Notes: generated by a model not told the origin, from the letters alone. Positions 16,666-23,435 are shown, counted from the stretch's first letter. The stretch is 64,000 nt of DNA from Prochlorococcus sp. AG-679-M10 (GCA_003210655.1 QCUQ01000001.1:98868-162867), one strand, 5' to 3'. A program made the numbers and translations.

Positions 16666-16678
16666 ATAGGAGGGGAAA

Positions 16679-16819
16679 ATGAAACTACAAAAACAATTCG
16701 TAGTTACAAACAAACAGTTAAGGGATCTTAATTATGTCAAGAAGGTGAAAGTTTTAGAGAAAACTTTAAATAGAAAATGTCTAGATTACTCAACTCAAGA
16801 AAATTGTTTAGTTTGTTGA
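16679..16819 (+). CDS. Small Cys-containing protein, 46 aa
   Basis: The ATG follows AGGAGGGG. The product is basic (MKLQKQFVVTNKQLRDLNYV) with a C-terminal cluster CLDYSTQENCLVC. Three Cys with spacing C-x8-C-x2-C could bind a metal. Family unknown. Expression is probably strong given the ribosome site. Confidence 0.6.
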   Translation: MKLQKQFVVTNKQLRDLNYVKKVKVLEKTLNRKCLDYSTQENCLVC

Positions 16820-16900
16820 GACTGACTATTTATTAATCATTTTTCATGGCTTATAAGTTTTATAAATATTCATCAATTTATTAATAAGAGAGGCTAAATT

Positions 16901-17419
16901 ATGCAATTAAAATTCTACTCAACAACTATTTTTAGAGAGACTCCAAAAGTAACATTCTTTGATGCAGGCTTGGATGTATCTAATGGATGCGATGTAGTAA
17001 TTCACTCAAAAGAAGCTATATCTCCTCCTGATGATTTTAAAGATGAACAGTATTACGTTCACGAACATCAAATTGATCACAATTTAGTTATTACTGGCGA
17101 AAGGAAATTTGTTTTGATAAATCCTTCATGGAACGAGCCACATCATGTAATTTATTTAAATAGATCAATGGGGGCTTTAGAAATTCCTATTGGAACTTAT
17201 CACAGATCAATTTCTGGGAAAGAAGGCAGTATTGTTTTAAATCAACCCAGAAGAGATAAATCTTTTGATCCCTCTAAAGAATTTATCCCGCAAAAATTAG
17301 ACAAATTAAGTTTAATTAAAGCAAGAAAAAGTCTACCTGTTTATTGGATTTGGGAAAATGATCAAATTAAAAGAGTCCGCATTAATCCTTTCAAACGAAA
17401 AATCAAGACTCTAATCTGA
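16901..17419 (+). CDS. Cupin-like protein, 172 aa
   Basis: A beta-rich protein with a cupin-type ligand set: H54, H56 and H60 in YYVHEHQIDHNLVI, E67 in TGERKFVLINP, and H101 in IPIGTYHRSISG. The pattern fits a small germin-like barrel that binds a metal and acts as a dioxygenase, isomerase or sensor. The substrate is unknown. It stands alone between the small genes and the 17.5-kb hli unit. Confidence 0.65.
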   Translation: MQLKFYSTTIFRETPKVTFFDAGLDVSNGCDVVIHSKEAISPPDDFKDEQYYVHEHQIDHNLVITGERKFVLINPSWNEPHHVIYLNRSMGALEIPIGTYHRSISGKEGSIVLNQPRRDKSFDPSKEFIPQKLDKLSLIKARKSLPVYWIWENDQIKRVRINPFKRKIKTLI

Positions 17420-17462
17420 TCTAAAAAAAAACTATTTAAGATTATTTTCTTCATTAAAAAAT

Positions 17463-17486
17463 TCAGCCTGTATTCCTACTAGCTGA
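17463..17486 (-). terminator. Terminator of the 17.6-kb hli unit (hairpin family)
   Basis: TCAGC (17463-17467) pairs with GCTGA (17482-17486). The minus-strand loop reads TAGTAGGAATACAG and is followed by a T run. CGTCATGAAAG precedes the stem. Confidence 0.7.
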
Positions 17487-17513
17487 CTTTCATGACGATG
17501 CTAGTTTTAAAAA

Positions 17514-17624
17514 CTAAACGAATATATTTGTTGTTGTAGTGATACTTAGAATTACTGCACAAAAGAAAATGTAAGGAACTGCTTTAAGAGGAACGTATCC
17601 CTGACTTTTAGAAATAAAATTCAT
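17514..17624 (-). CDS. Single-span membrane protein, 36 aa
   Basis: The ATG frame is one base after the hli stop: MNFISKSQGYVPLKAVPYIF then FCAVILSITTTTNIFV. It repeats the gene order hli, tiny membrane protein, family terminator seen at 14.4-14.8 kb. Function unknown. Confidence 0.5.
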   Translation of the reverse strand: MNFISKSQGYVPLKAVPYIFFCAVILSITTTTNIFV

Positions 17625-17625
17625 T

Positions 17626-17760
17626 TTATACAAAACCTGGAATGATTTGACCTGTTGTTAGATAAGCACCAACAAGAGCAATAAAGCCCAACATTGCAAA
17701 TCTACCATTGAGCTTCTCAGCTACTATCTTTTCCTTCTCAACTGTTTTTGTTTCTTTCAT
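17626..17760 (-). CDS. hli: High-light-inducible protein, 44 aa
   Basis: Hli protein with a charged N terminus (KETKTVEKEKIVAEKLNGRF), full ExxNGR motif and TTGQIIPGFV end. It is very similar to the second gene of the 2.1-kb pair and to the 14.9-kb gene. Confidence 0.93.
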   Translation of the reverse strand: MKETKTVEKEKIVAEKLNGRFAMLGFIALVGAYLTTGQIIPGFV

Positions 17761-17940
17761 TTGACCGTTTGTTATTTATTTAAGAAGCTTTTTAGTGCAA
17801 TCTTGAAATCAATCTAATATCAAAGGATTAATAGTGTGAGTATAATTACTTACTCTCATACCCTATATAAGCTCAGCTTATCAAACTCAAACTTTACTTT
17901 TAAAGCAGTCCTATTTAAATAACAAAGTGAGACGTTTATC

Positions 17941-18279
17941 TTATCCTGTAAATCCCATTTTCTGTTCTGCTGCCATTAATGAACCAACAAGCTTGTGCTC
18001 AGCAACTTTTTCATCGTCAGTCATAACTGGTTTGATATCAAGATCTATATCGAACTTGACTTTCCAAGGAGCAAAGTGTTCTGTCATTTTAATGCCTGTT
18101 GAAGCTTGGACAATGATATAAACATTATTTGAGTAAGAGGCATGATATCTTCCCATAACTTTAAATCCTTCAAACTCATCATTCAAAGTTCCATCTTCAA
18201 AAACCTTTAAAAACACGTCGTAAGCTGCACCCATAAGAGCAACATTTTTAAAAGTTGCGGTTACTAAATAAGTATTCAT
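17941..18279 (-). CDS. DUF3303-like protein, 112 aa
   Basis: A soluble alpha/beta protein with GFKVMGRYHASYSNNVYII and HFAPWKVKFDIDLDIKPVM followed by TDDEKV. The order (GRxH, aromatic W in AxW, D-V-x-P-V-x-DDE) matches the ferredoxin-like DUF3303 family. Function unknown. It is divergent from the DoxX gene, sharing its promoter region. Confidence 0.6.
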   Translation of the reverse strand: MNTYLVTATFKNVALMGAAYDVFLKVFEDGTLNDEFEGFKVMGRYHASYSNNVYIIVQASTGIKMTEHFAPWKVKFDIDLDIKPVMTDDEKVAEHKLVGSLMAAEQKMGFTG

Positions 18280-18311
18280 CTAATAAATTAAACTTTTTTT
18301 ATAATAGAAGA

Positions 18312-18692
18312 ATGAAAACTACTATTTTTAAAAATAAGGGTATCAAAACTTTTTTTGATTTTTTTGCAAGAGTTGCAATCTCATCAATATTTATATCAGC
18401 TATACCCGGGAAAATTACAGGTTTTGCGAAAACAGTTGAATATATAAATTCAAAAGGTATTCCTGATCCAATTGCATCTATCCTTTTAGTTGGAGCAATC
18501 ATATTCCTTACCTTAGGTTCCGGATTTTTTATCTTTGGAGAAAATCAAAAAATTGGTTCAACTTTTTTATTATTATTTCTCATACCAACAACAATTATTT
18601 TTCATGTGTTCCCATTCCATCAAAGAGCAGTACTTATGAATCTAGGATTAATAGGTGGATTACTTGTTACTGCATTACGAGAACCAAAATAA
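18312..18692 (+). CDS. DoxX family membrane protein, 126 aa
   Basis: Four hydrophobic helices are visible, with the N-terminal FFARVAISSIFISAIPGKI and FAKTVEYINSKGIPDPIA typical of DoxX/DoxD-like proteins. ATG 18312 was chosen over an in-frame upstream start at 18255, which would overlap the divergent gene. Family members are linked to redox or quinone-related functions, unproven here. Tiny genes follow on the same strand. Confidence 0.75.
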   Translation: MKTTIFKNKGIKTFFDFFARVAISSIFISAIPGKITGFAKTVEYINSKGIPDPIASILLVGAIIFLTLGSGFFIFGENQKIGSTFLLLFLIPTTIIFHVFPFHQRAVLMNLGLIGGLLVTALREPK

Positions 18693-18704
18693 GGATTTAG
18701 TTAA

Positions 18705-18794
18705 ATGGGCTTAAATACTTTTTTATTATTTGATGGAGCATTAATGTTGCTAGGTTTGCCAATATTAATAATTTGGAAAGGTAACAAAAAATAA
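18705..18794 (+). CDS. Single-span membrane microprotein, 29 aa
   Basis: MGLNTFLLFDGALMLLGLPI then LIIWKGNKK. It is one helix with a basic tail, 12 bases after the DoxX gene. Its TAATG overlaps the start of the next gene, so translation is probably coupled. It resembles the microprotein at 25878 (FDGxL...). Confidence 0.55.
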   Translation: MGLNTFLLFDGALMLLGLPILIIWKGNKK

Positions 18795-18934
18795 TGTCAA
18801 CTTCATACTATAGAGAGCAAAGAATAATGCTTTTAGCCAGACTAAATATTGGGTTGGGTAGTGACGATCAAGAGGAAATTAATCTTTATAATTACTATAA
18901 AAAACATGCAAAATTAAAACAAGAACTAGAGTAA
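18794..18934 (+). CDS. Small protein with a QEEINLYNYY motif, 46 aa
   Basis: MSTSYYREQRIMLLARLNIG then LGSDDQEEINLYNYYKKHAK. It is a soluble helical protein whose C-terminal half is shared with the N terminus of the zinc-ribbon gene at 3766. It is coupled to the upstream 29-aa gene. Function unknown. Confidence 0.6.
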   Translation: MSTSYYREQRIMLLARLNIGLGSDDQEEINLYNYYKKHAKLKQELE

Positions 18935-19078
18935 GGTTGATATTAAAATTCGTGACTAAATTGAGTAAAATTTATATATTCCAAAAAAGTAATTTTAAGA
19001 TGTAAGTCTACAAAAAAGATTAAAAACTACAGTATTCAAATTAATACATAATTATAAATATAATATCTATACAAAAGG

Positions 19079-19309
19079 ATGGAAAATAAATTCACTAGAA
19101 TTACTTTACTTATATGTGCAATTTCATCATTTTCTTATTTAGTTTTTATTTTTCTAAAGAATTATAATTCTCCAGAAAATATAGAAGAAAGATGTATAGT
19201 TAAATTTCAAAATGACACTAAAAAAGGTGTTGGAAAATCTGAAAAAGAATGGGGTTTAAATATGGACATAGCCAATGATAATTATTTTAAATGTATGAAA
19301 ATTCCTTAA
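19079..19309 (+). CDS. Membrane-anchored protein, 76 aa
   Basis: An N-terminal helix (RITLLICAISSFSYLVFIFL) anchors a soluble tail with two Cys (ERCIVKF, YFKCMKIP). The tail is Lys-rich and acidic. Its end overlaps, tail to tail, a short minus-strand frame. Function unknown. Confidence 0.55.
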   Translation: MENKFTRITLLICAISSFSYLVFIFLKNYNSPENIEERCIVKFQNDTKKGVGKSEKEWGLNMDIANDNYFKCMKIP

Positions 19310-19422
19310 AAATAACTCTTAATTACGGAGATAGTAAAAGGAACTAAGAAGTACAGAACTAAAGCGATCCCAAAAAACATAACAACTCTTCAAAAAGCTG
19401 TTGATTCGGCAACAGATATTGA
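19306..19422 (-). pseudogene. Membrane microprotein frame broken by a TGA
   Basis: The frame reads SISVAESTAF, TGA, then RVVMFFGIALVLYFLVPFTI and SVIKSYF. The TGA sits where Trp would fit well (AF-x-RVVMFFG) and no start codon precedes the frame. A 24-aa protein could still be made from ATG 19380. Confidence 0.4.
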
Positions 19423-19594
19423 TTAAAAGTTAAGGAGGAGTACCTCATTCGAACTTTTAACAATAATTAAAAAATAAACACGAAGAAATATATGATTACA
19501 ATTTTGACTCTCAATTTATACCTTTAGATGATTTATATAAATCAGTTAATAATTAAAATCTGTTTTATAGTTTCGTTTATTATGGAAAAAATTT

Positions 19595-19717
19595 ATGGAA
19601 AACTTTAGTTACTACGAGTATTTAAATTCAATATCTTTTCACCCTCCAATAATGATAATAACTACATTAATATTCTTTTTTATAAGAAGAAAATTTTTGG
19701 TAGACGCAAAAAAATAA
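19595..19717 (+). CDS. Single-span membrane protein, 40 aa
   Basis: The ATG frame gives MENFSYYEYLNSISFHPPIM then IITTLIFFFIRRKFLVDAKK. It has a polar N terminus, one helix and a basic end. Not recognised. Confidence 0.45.
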   Translation: MENFSYYEYLNSISFHPPIMIITTLIFFFIRRKFLVDAKK

Positions 19718-19733
19718 TAGAAACTTTTACTTA

Positions 19734-19817
19734 TTATTTAATATTTAAATCTTTAAGATAGTTAAAGATTAAATAAACGAAAGAAGCTAAAAAAACTAAA
19801 GTATATATTGATTCCAT
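19734..19817 (-). CDS. Single-span membrane microprotein, 27 aa
   Basis: MESIYTLVFLASFVYLIFNY then LKDLNIK. The ATG follows the stop of the 122-aa gene with no gap, suggesting an operon with it. Confidence 0.45.
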   Translation of the reverse strand: MESIYTLVFLASFVYLIFNYLKDLNIK

Positions 19818-20186
19818 TTAACTAGGAGTTGTAATTGAACTACTTAATCCATAGGTGAGAAATATAAAAGTAGCAAACGATACTCCAATCATAACAGTAG
19901 TATACAATTTATTTAATTTAAATTCATTTTGTATAGAAGAAAAATCAGCTATTACAAAGTTTTTCATAGAATATTTTTCTCTACTTATAAAATTATTACT
20001 ATTAACCAAATTACCAAGAATAGGTTCTGAGTAAAGAGAATTTTCCTGAGTTATAAAAGGATTAAAAGTTTTATCTTCATTAAAGAAAGTAGGGAACATA
20101 TAAGTATGCCATAAAGCTATTATTGCAACCCAAAAAATTACACTTAAACCTGCAATACCAAAAAGTAAGAATCTAAATGTCTCCAT
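19818..20186 (-). CDS. Two-span membrane protein, 122 aa
   Basis: An N-terminal helix (FRFLLFGIAGLSVIFWVAII) and a C-terminal helix (TTVMIGVSFATFIFLTYGLS) flank a polar Asn/Phe-rich loop of about 65 residues. The hairpin topology with a short C-terminal tail is seen in small photosystem subunits, but no specific family matches. Confidence 0.55.
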   Translation of the reverse strand: METFRFLLFGIAGLSVIFWVAIIALWHTYMFPTFFNEDKTFNPFITQENSLYSEPILGNLVNSNNFISREKYSMKNFVIADFSSIQNEFKLNKLYTTVMIGVSFATFIFLTYGLSSSITTPS

Positions 20187-20394
20187 AATTATTATTTATG
20201 ATAATTCCAAATCTACAATAGATTTATTTAGTAAAATTTAAAAAATATACTTTAACCAAACCAATAAATCATTTCCTATGGTGACTAATGATCAAAATTC
20301 ATGTTAATAAGTGTTTTTACTTAAATATAAGTTAAAAATAAAATTTTTATTTTATTTAAGAGTACAAAATAAAATCAATTAACTTTTTATAAAA

Positions 20395-20688
20395 ATGGAC
20401 TTTAGAGTTGTACTAGTTATTACTCCTATTATTTTTTCCTGGATCTTTACAGTTTTTTGGTTAGGTAAGTGGGATGTATTTAGATTGACACCTTTTGGAC
20501 TTCCTAAAGATGGTGTAGCTCCTTTTAAGAATTATCAAGTATGGGAAGATTCGTCGATTGTCAATACAAATAGACCTGAGGAAGGTTATCCAGTCTTCAC
20601 TGTAAGAACTGCAGCTGTAAATGCTTTAGGAATTCCAACTGTTTTCTTCCTAGGAGCAATTTTGGCTATGCAGTTTAAATCTTATTAA
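20395..20688 (+). CDS. PsbF-like two-helix protein lacking the haem His, 97 aa
   Basis: Residues 65-95 ([20 protein letters not shown] then [10 protein letters not shown]) closely follow the cytochrome b559 beta subunit PsbF as I know it (YPIFTVRTLAVHTLGVPTVF, then FLGAIAAMQF). At position 76 the haem-ligating His is Asn. The N-terminal half adds a second helix, [20 protein letters not shown], similar to the PsbY start MDWR. It is therefore a PsbF paralogue that should not bind haem in the usual way, perhaps a photosystem II accessory or replacement subunit (inference). Two small membrane genes follow closely. Confidence 0.75.
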   Translation: MDFRVVLVITPIIFSWIFTVFWLGKWDVFRLTPFGLPKDGVAPFKNYQVWEDSSIVNTNRPEEGYPVFTVRTAAVNALGIPTVFFLGAILAMQFKSY

Positions 20689-20702
20689 TTTAAAGAATTT
20701 AG

Positions 20703-20888
20703 ATGGACATAAGATACTTAATAGTGGGTGCACCTTTTATAATTGCATTCTTCTACACTTTGTTTTGGCTTAAAAGATGGGGAGCTTTTAATTCATCTAG
20801 TGGGGATCACCCAAAAAAAATCAATATAAAAAATGAACGATCAAGCGGAGATTTGATAATAGAAAACATCTTCCTAACAAAAAATTAA
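20703..20888 (+). CDS. PsbY-like N-terminal membrane protein, 61 aa
   Basis: MDIRYLIVGAPFIIAFFYTL FWLKRWGAF parallels the N terminus of the upstream PsbF-like protein ([29 protein letters not shown]). A polar tail replaces the PsbF-like part. It starts 14 bases after the upstream stop, so they are probably cotranscribed. It looks like a partial duplicate of the first gene. Confidence 0.6.
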   Translation: MDIRYLIVGAPFIIAFFYTLFWLKRWGAFNSSSGDHPKKINIKNERSSGDLIIENIFLTKN

Positions 20889-20924
20889 TTTATTAAACAA
20901 AATTCAAATAATTCATTATTTATT

Positions 20925-21023
20925 ATGATTCCTATAGAACAATTTTTGTTTTTAGCAGTTTCTCTTTATGCTTTTTTTCATCTTTCAATGAGTCTTGTAA
21001 ATATATTAATTAACTTTCAATAA
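20925..21023 (+). CDS. Single-span membrane microprotein, 32 aa
   Basis: MIPIEQFLFLAVSLYAFFHL then SMSLVNILINFQ. ATG start, 36 bases after the previous gene. It is a possible third member of the 20.4-kb operon. Confidence 0.45.
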   Translation: MIPIEQFLFLAVSLYAFFHLSMSLVNILINFQ

Positions 21024-21124
21024 AAAATTTAATATAATATAAAACACTTAAATGTATAAAATAAATCTTCCTAAATAAAGAAATCAAAGTATAAATATAG
21101 AAGTAGAAACTAGGGAAATCTACT

Positions 21125-21208
21125 AACCGTTAGCTTTGATAACTTCGGTTTGTAATGAGAACCTCTCTTTGACCTCATTTTCTTTTTCGCAATCTTAGAA
21201 AATGAGGT
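21125..21208 (+). ncRNA. Structured leader or RNA with competing hairpins
   Basis: AACCG (21125-21129) pairs with CGGTT (21146-21150). A perfect 12-bp stem joins 21172-21183 with 21197-21208. AATGAG (21154-21159) can instead pair with CTCATT (21174-21179), inside the left arm of the large stem. This mutual exclusion resembles an attenuator. It may also be the terminator of the 20.4-kb operon. Confidence 0.4.
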
Positions 21209-21339
21209 TTAAATTTATTGAAAATACTTTTAAAGATAATATTTTATTAAAAGTCTGTATTAAAAAATAACTTTGATAATTAAATATTACTTATATGTTT
21301 GTATATTATTTACTTTAAAAAAAATAGTTTTTTATCTAT

Positions 21340-21460
21340 AACGTATATGTAGATATTTTGGCGAATCTGCAACGGTATAAAATCCGTCTTTATGAACCTA
21401 GCCAAGGGAAATATTCTTAACTGCTTTTTAGTTATTTTAGTAGTTAGGAATATTTTTATT
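21340..21460 (+). ncRNA. Candidate small RNA with strong terminator
   Basis: A closing stem TTGGC (21358-21362) with GCCAA (21401-21405) encloses an ACGG/CCGT hairpin. A 13-bp terminator stem (21410-21422 with 21442-21454, one G-T pair) then leads into a T run. A TATAAC box near 21334 could start it. The relative GC of 21360-21410 stands out from the AT-rich flanks. No ORF fits. The downstream 137-aa gene starts 78 bases later, so a leader role is also possible. Confidence 0.5.
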
Positions 21461-21537
21461 AAGTTTTGCAATTTTATTAGTGAGAAATTATTTATAAAAA
21501 TCGAAAATGTTAGGATATTTTTAAAAGAGTAAATTAA

Positions 21538-21951
21538 ATGATTAATAAGTCTAATAAAGAAAATACTTTAGAAAATATTTATTCAGATTTAGAATCTGGA
21601 ATGCCAGAGAATAAGTCTATAAAAGAGTACGCTCTTCCTAATGCAAGACAATGGTTAGGGGCTAGATTTGTAGCTATTTGGGTTTTGCCTATATTTTTTA
21701 TAAAGAAAATTTCAAAATTCTATGCATCATCCGCTTTCATAAAACCTTACTCACCATCAAAAACAGGTCCTTCTTATAATCAACCCGAAACATTATATAC
21801 TTCTTTAAAAAATGTTTTTAAAGGTAAAGATCATATAAGATTTTTTGATCATAGATTTATTGGTGTTTGGGTATTACCTATAGCCTTAACTGGAATAGTT
21901 TTTGAAATCCTATTAATTGCTCCAACTAATAACACCTCTCCTTTTAATTAA
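21538..21951 (+). CDS. Two-span membrane protein with repeated motif, 137 aa
   Basis: Two similar segments, ARQWLGARFVAIWVLPIFF (about 35-53) and FDHRFIGVWVLPIALTG (about 103-119), each start with a charged residue before an aromatic WVLP helix. This suggests internal duplication. A polar 50-residue loop separates them. No family was recognised. The position between an RNA candidate and an hli pair suggests stress-related expression, which is inference. Confidence 0.6.
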   Translation: MINKSNKENTLENIYSDLESGMPENKSIKEYALPNARQWLGARFVAIWVLPIFFIKKISKFYASSAFIKPYSPSKTGPSYNQPETLYTSLKNVFKGKDHIRFFDHRFIGVWVLPIALTGIVFEILLIAPTNNTSPFN

Positions 21952-22022
21952 AAAAACTTTCTCTTAAACATTATTTAAACTTAGAAATTATTATCAGATA
22001 TTTAAATAATTTCCAAAAAAAA

Positions 22023-22050
22023 AGCCAGCCTACATTCCTATTAGCTGACT
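22023..22050 (-). terminator. Terminator of the 22.1-kb hli pair (hairpin family)
   Basis: AGCCAGC (22023-22029) pairs with GCTGACT (22044-22050) with one mismatch. The minus-strand loop reads TAATAGGAATGTAG and the stem is followed by at least eight T. Confidence 0.75.
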
Positions 22051-22072
22051 CTTATGGTGGTGATTTGAATTC

Positions 22073-22216
22073 TTAAATAATCCCAGGTACAATTTGTCCT
22101 GTTGATATGTAAGCCCCAACAAGAGCAATTACTCCAACAAGAGCAAATCTGCCATTTAGTTTCTCTGCACTTGTTTTTTGAGGATCAATATTTCTTTTTT
22201 GATTTTTATTTTCCAT
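22073..22216 (-). CDS. hli: High-light-inducible protein, 47 aa
   Basis: An N-terminal charged tail precedes AEKLNGRFALVGV (Glu18, Asn21, Arg23) and the end STGQIVPGII. The ATG overlaps the upstream hli stop (TAATG). It is the second gene of the pair, followed by the family terminator. Confidence 0.93.
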   Translation of the reverse strand: MENKNQKRNIDPQKTSAEKLNGRFALVGVIALVGAYISTGQIVPGII

Positions 22217-22338
22217 TAAAAAACTCCTGGAATAAGTTGACCAGTTGTTACGTATGTTCCGACTAAAATCATGAAAGCCATCATTGCAGGTCTTCCAATG
22301 GCTCTGTCAAGAATGTCTTTGTTTGAGTTCATTTTCAT
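22216..22338 (-). CDS. hli: Divergent Hli-like protein, 40 aa
   Basis: The Hli C terminus VGTYVTTGQLIPGVF is clear, but the chlorophyll motif is altered: ILDRAIGRPAMMAF has Asp11 for Glu and Ile14 for Asn. ATG 22338 gives 40 aa; an in-frame ATG at 22413 would give 65 aa. The loss of a ligand residue suggests altered pigment binding. Coupled to the next hli. Confidence 0.85.
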   Translation of the reverse strand: MKMNSNKDILDRAIGRPAMMAFMILVGTYVTTGQLIPGVF

Positions 22339-22483
22339 TAGGATTAATAAATTAATATTACTAATTGTAAACAAACCCTGCGAGGTACTTGTATCATTTG
22401 TACTGTTTTTCACATAAATGAGTCAATTATGTCGCAGAATAACCTGAGATTAAGGTCCCCCAAAACTCTATCCAAACTTTAAA

Positions 22484-22632
22484 ATGACTAGTACCGAAGA
22501 TTTAGAAAAAGAATTGAAAACTTACAAAAAGAAGTTAAATATTTAAAAGCCGTGTAACAGTATCAAACAAAAACAATAAGAAGAGACAATTTGATAAGCT
22601 GATCTAAGTTAACAGAAGGTTGTATTATTTGA
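22484..22632 (+). pseudogene. Decayed coiled-coil protein gene
   Basis: ATG 22484 reads MTSTEDLEKELKTYKKK and stops. In the shifted frame the text is ENLQKEVKYLKAV, TAA, QYQTKTIRRDNLIS, TGA, SKLTEGCII. The TGA again lies where Trp would suit. Three lesions point to a pseudogene. Confidence 0.4.
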
Positions 22633-22686
22633 TATTGATAAAAATAGCTATATAAATTAATGTAATCAATTTAAGGGTATTGGGTA

Positions 22687-23010
22687 ATGGAAGTCTTACT
22701 TTTTGCGCTGTTTTTTTTAGTTACTATAATATTTTTTATTGCAGGGAAAGATGATTTTGGAAGAAAAGAAATTAAATTAGAATTAAATCAGAAAGAAGAG
22801 ATTAAACAAGATCTTAAGGATGAGCCTAAAGAGGAAATTAAGAAAGAAGAGATTAAACAAGATCTTAAGGATGAGCCTAAAGAGGAAATTAAGAAAGAAG
22901 AGATTAAACAAGATCTTAAGGATGATCCTAAAGATGAAATTAAGAAAGAAGAGATTAAACAAGATCTTAAGGATGAGCCTAAAGAAGAAGTCAAAAAAGA
23001 AGTAGAATAG
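22687..23010 (+). CDS. Membrane-anchored Lys/Glu repeat protein, 107 aa
   Basis: An N-terminal helix (VLLFALFFLVTIIFFIAG) is followed by four near-identical 17-residue repeats (EEIKQDLKDEPKEEIKK, 51 bp each, 22795-22998) and a short tail. The repeats are highly charged with a Pro in each unit and could form a rigid rod or spacer. The near-perfect DNA identity implies recent expansion and possible length variation. Function unknown. Confidence 0.65.
   Translation: MEVLLFALFFLVTIIFFIAGKDDFGRKEIKLELNQKEEIKQDLKDEPKEEIKKEEIKQDLKDEPKEEIKKEEIKQDLKDDPKDEIKKEEIKQDLKDEPKEEVKKEVE
22795..22998 (+). repeat. Four tandem 51-bp repeats
   Basis: The units are 22795-22845, 22846-22896, 22897-22947 and 22948-22998. 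They stay in frame inside the 107-aa gene. Units 1 and 2 are identical; units 3 and 4 differ at a few bases. There are no spacers, so this is not a CRISPR. Confidence 0.9.
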
Positions 23011-23033
23011 GCATTAAATTAATAATTTTATAA

Positions 23034-23189
23034 ATGATTTATGGTTTTGCTTATTTAGGAATGGTTATAGCTATTAGCGCAGGGTGGCTTGTACTTGCAG
23101 TCTTAAAGAAGCCAGAGTTTATTGAAAAGCCAATTGATGAATTAAAAAACAAATTAAGACCTTTTTTAAATTCTAAAAAGGATAAATGA
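23034..23189 (+). CDS. Single-span membrane protein, 51 aa
   Basis: MIYGFAYLGMVIAISAGWLV LAVLKKPEF then IEKPIDELKNKLRPFLNSKK. It has one helix at the N terminus and a basic helical tail. It follows the repeat protein by 23 bases and may share its mRNA. Confidence 0.55.
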   Translation: MIYGFAYLGMVIAISAGWLVLAVLKKPEFIEKPIDELKNKLRPFLNSKKDK

Positions 23190-23237
23190 GATGTTCACTG
23201 ATTTCTTTTTTTTGTTAAAACCATAAATTTTATTTTC

Positions 23238-23435
23238 TTGAATACATTACCAATATTTGCAATTACACATCCGAAAAAGGATACCCCTAGCAATAAAATG
23301 GCAGATATATATTGCGATTCATTAGGGAAAAATCTTTTTACTGGTCTTGATAAAGAATCAACATTGAAATATGAATACTTCTTCTCAGCAATTACTGAGA
23401 ACCTTATTAAAGATCAAAATAAATTCTTAAAATAA
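23238..23435 (+). CDS. Hypothetical protein, up to 65 aa
   Basis: TTG 23238 gives 65 aa; ATG 23298 gives 45 aa (MADIYCDSLGKNLFTGLDKE). It is soluble with one Cys and an amphipathic C terminus. The family is not recognised and the start is uncertain. Confidence 0.4.
   Translation: MNTLPIFAITHPKKDTPSNKMADIYCDSLGKNLFTGLDKESTLKYEYFFSAITENLIKDQNKFLK

Noticed and set aside
21125..21208. Known riboswitch (glutamine or cobalamin type)
   Set aside because: Recalled consensus elements of these classes are not present; only generic hairpins are visible.
22788..22994. Antisense and alternative-frame ORFs in the repeat gene
   Set aside because: They are by-products of the 51-bp repeat and have no start context or plausible composition.
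22795..22998. CRISPR-like repeat array
   Set aside because: Repeats are directly adjacent, without spacers, and are in frame within a coding gene.
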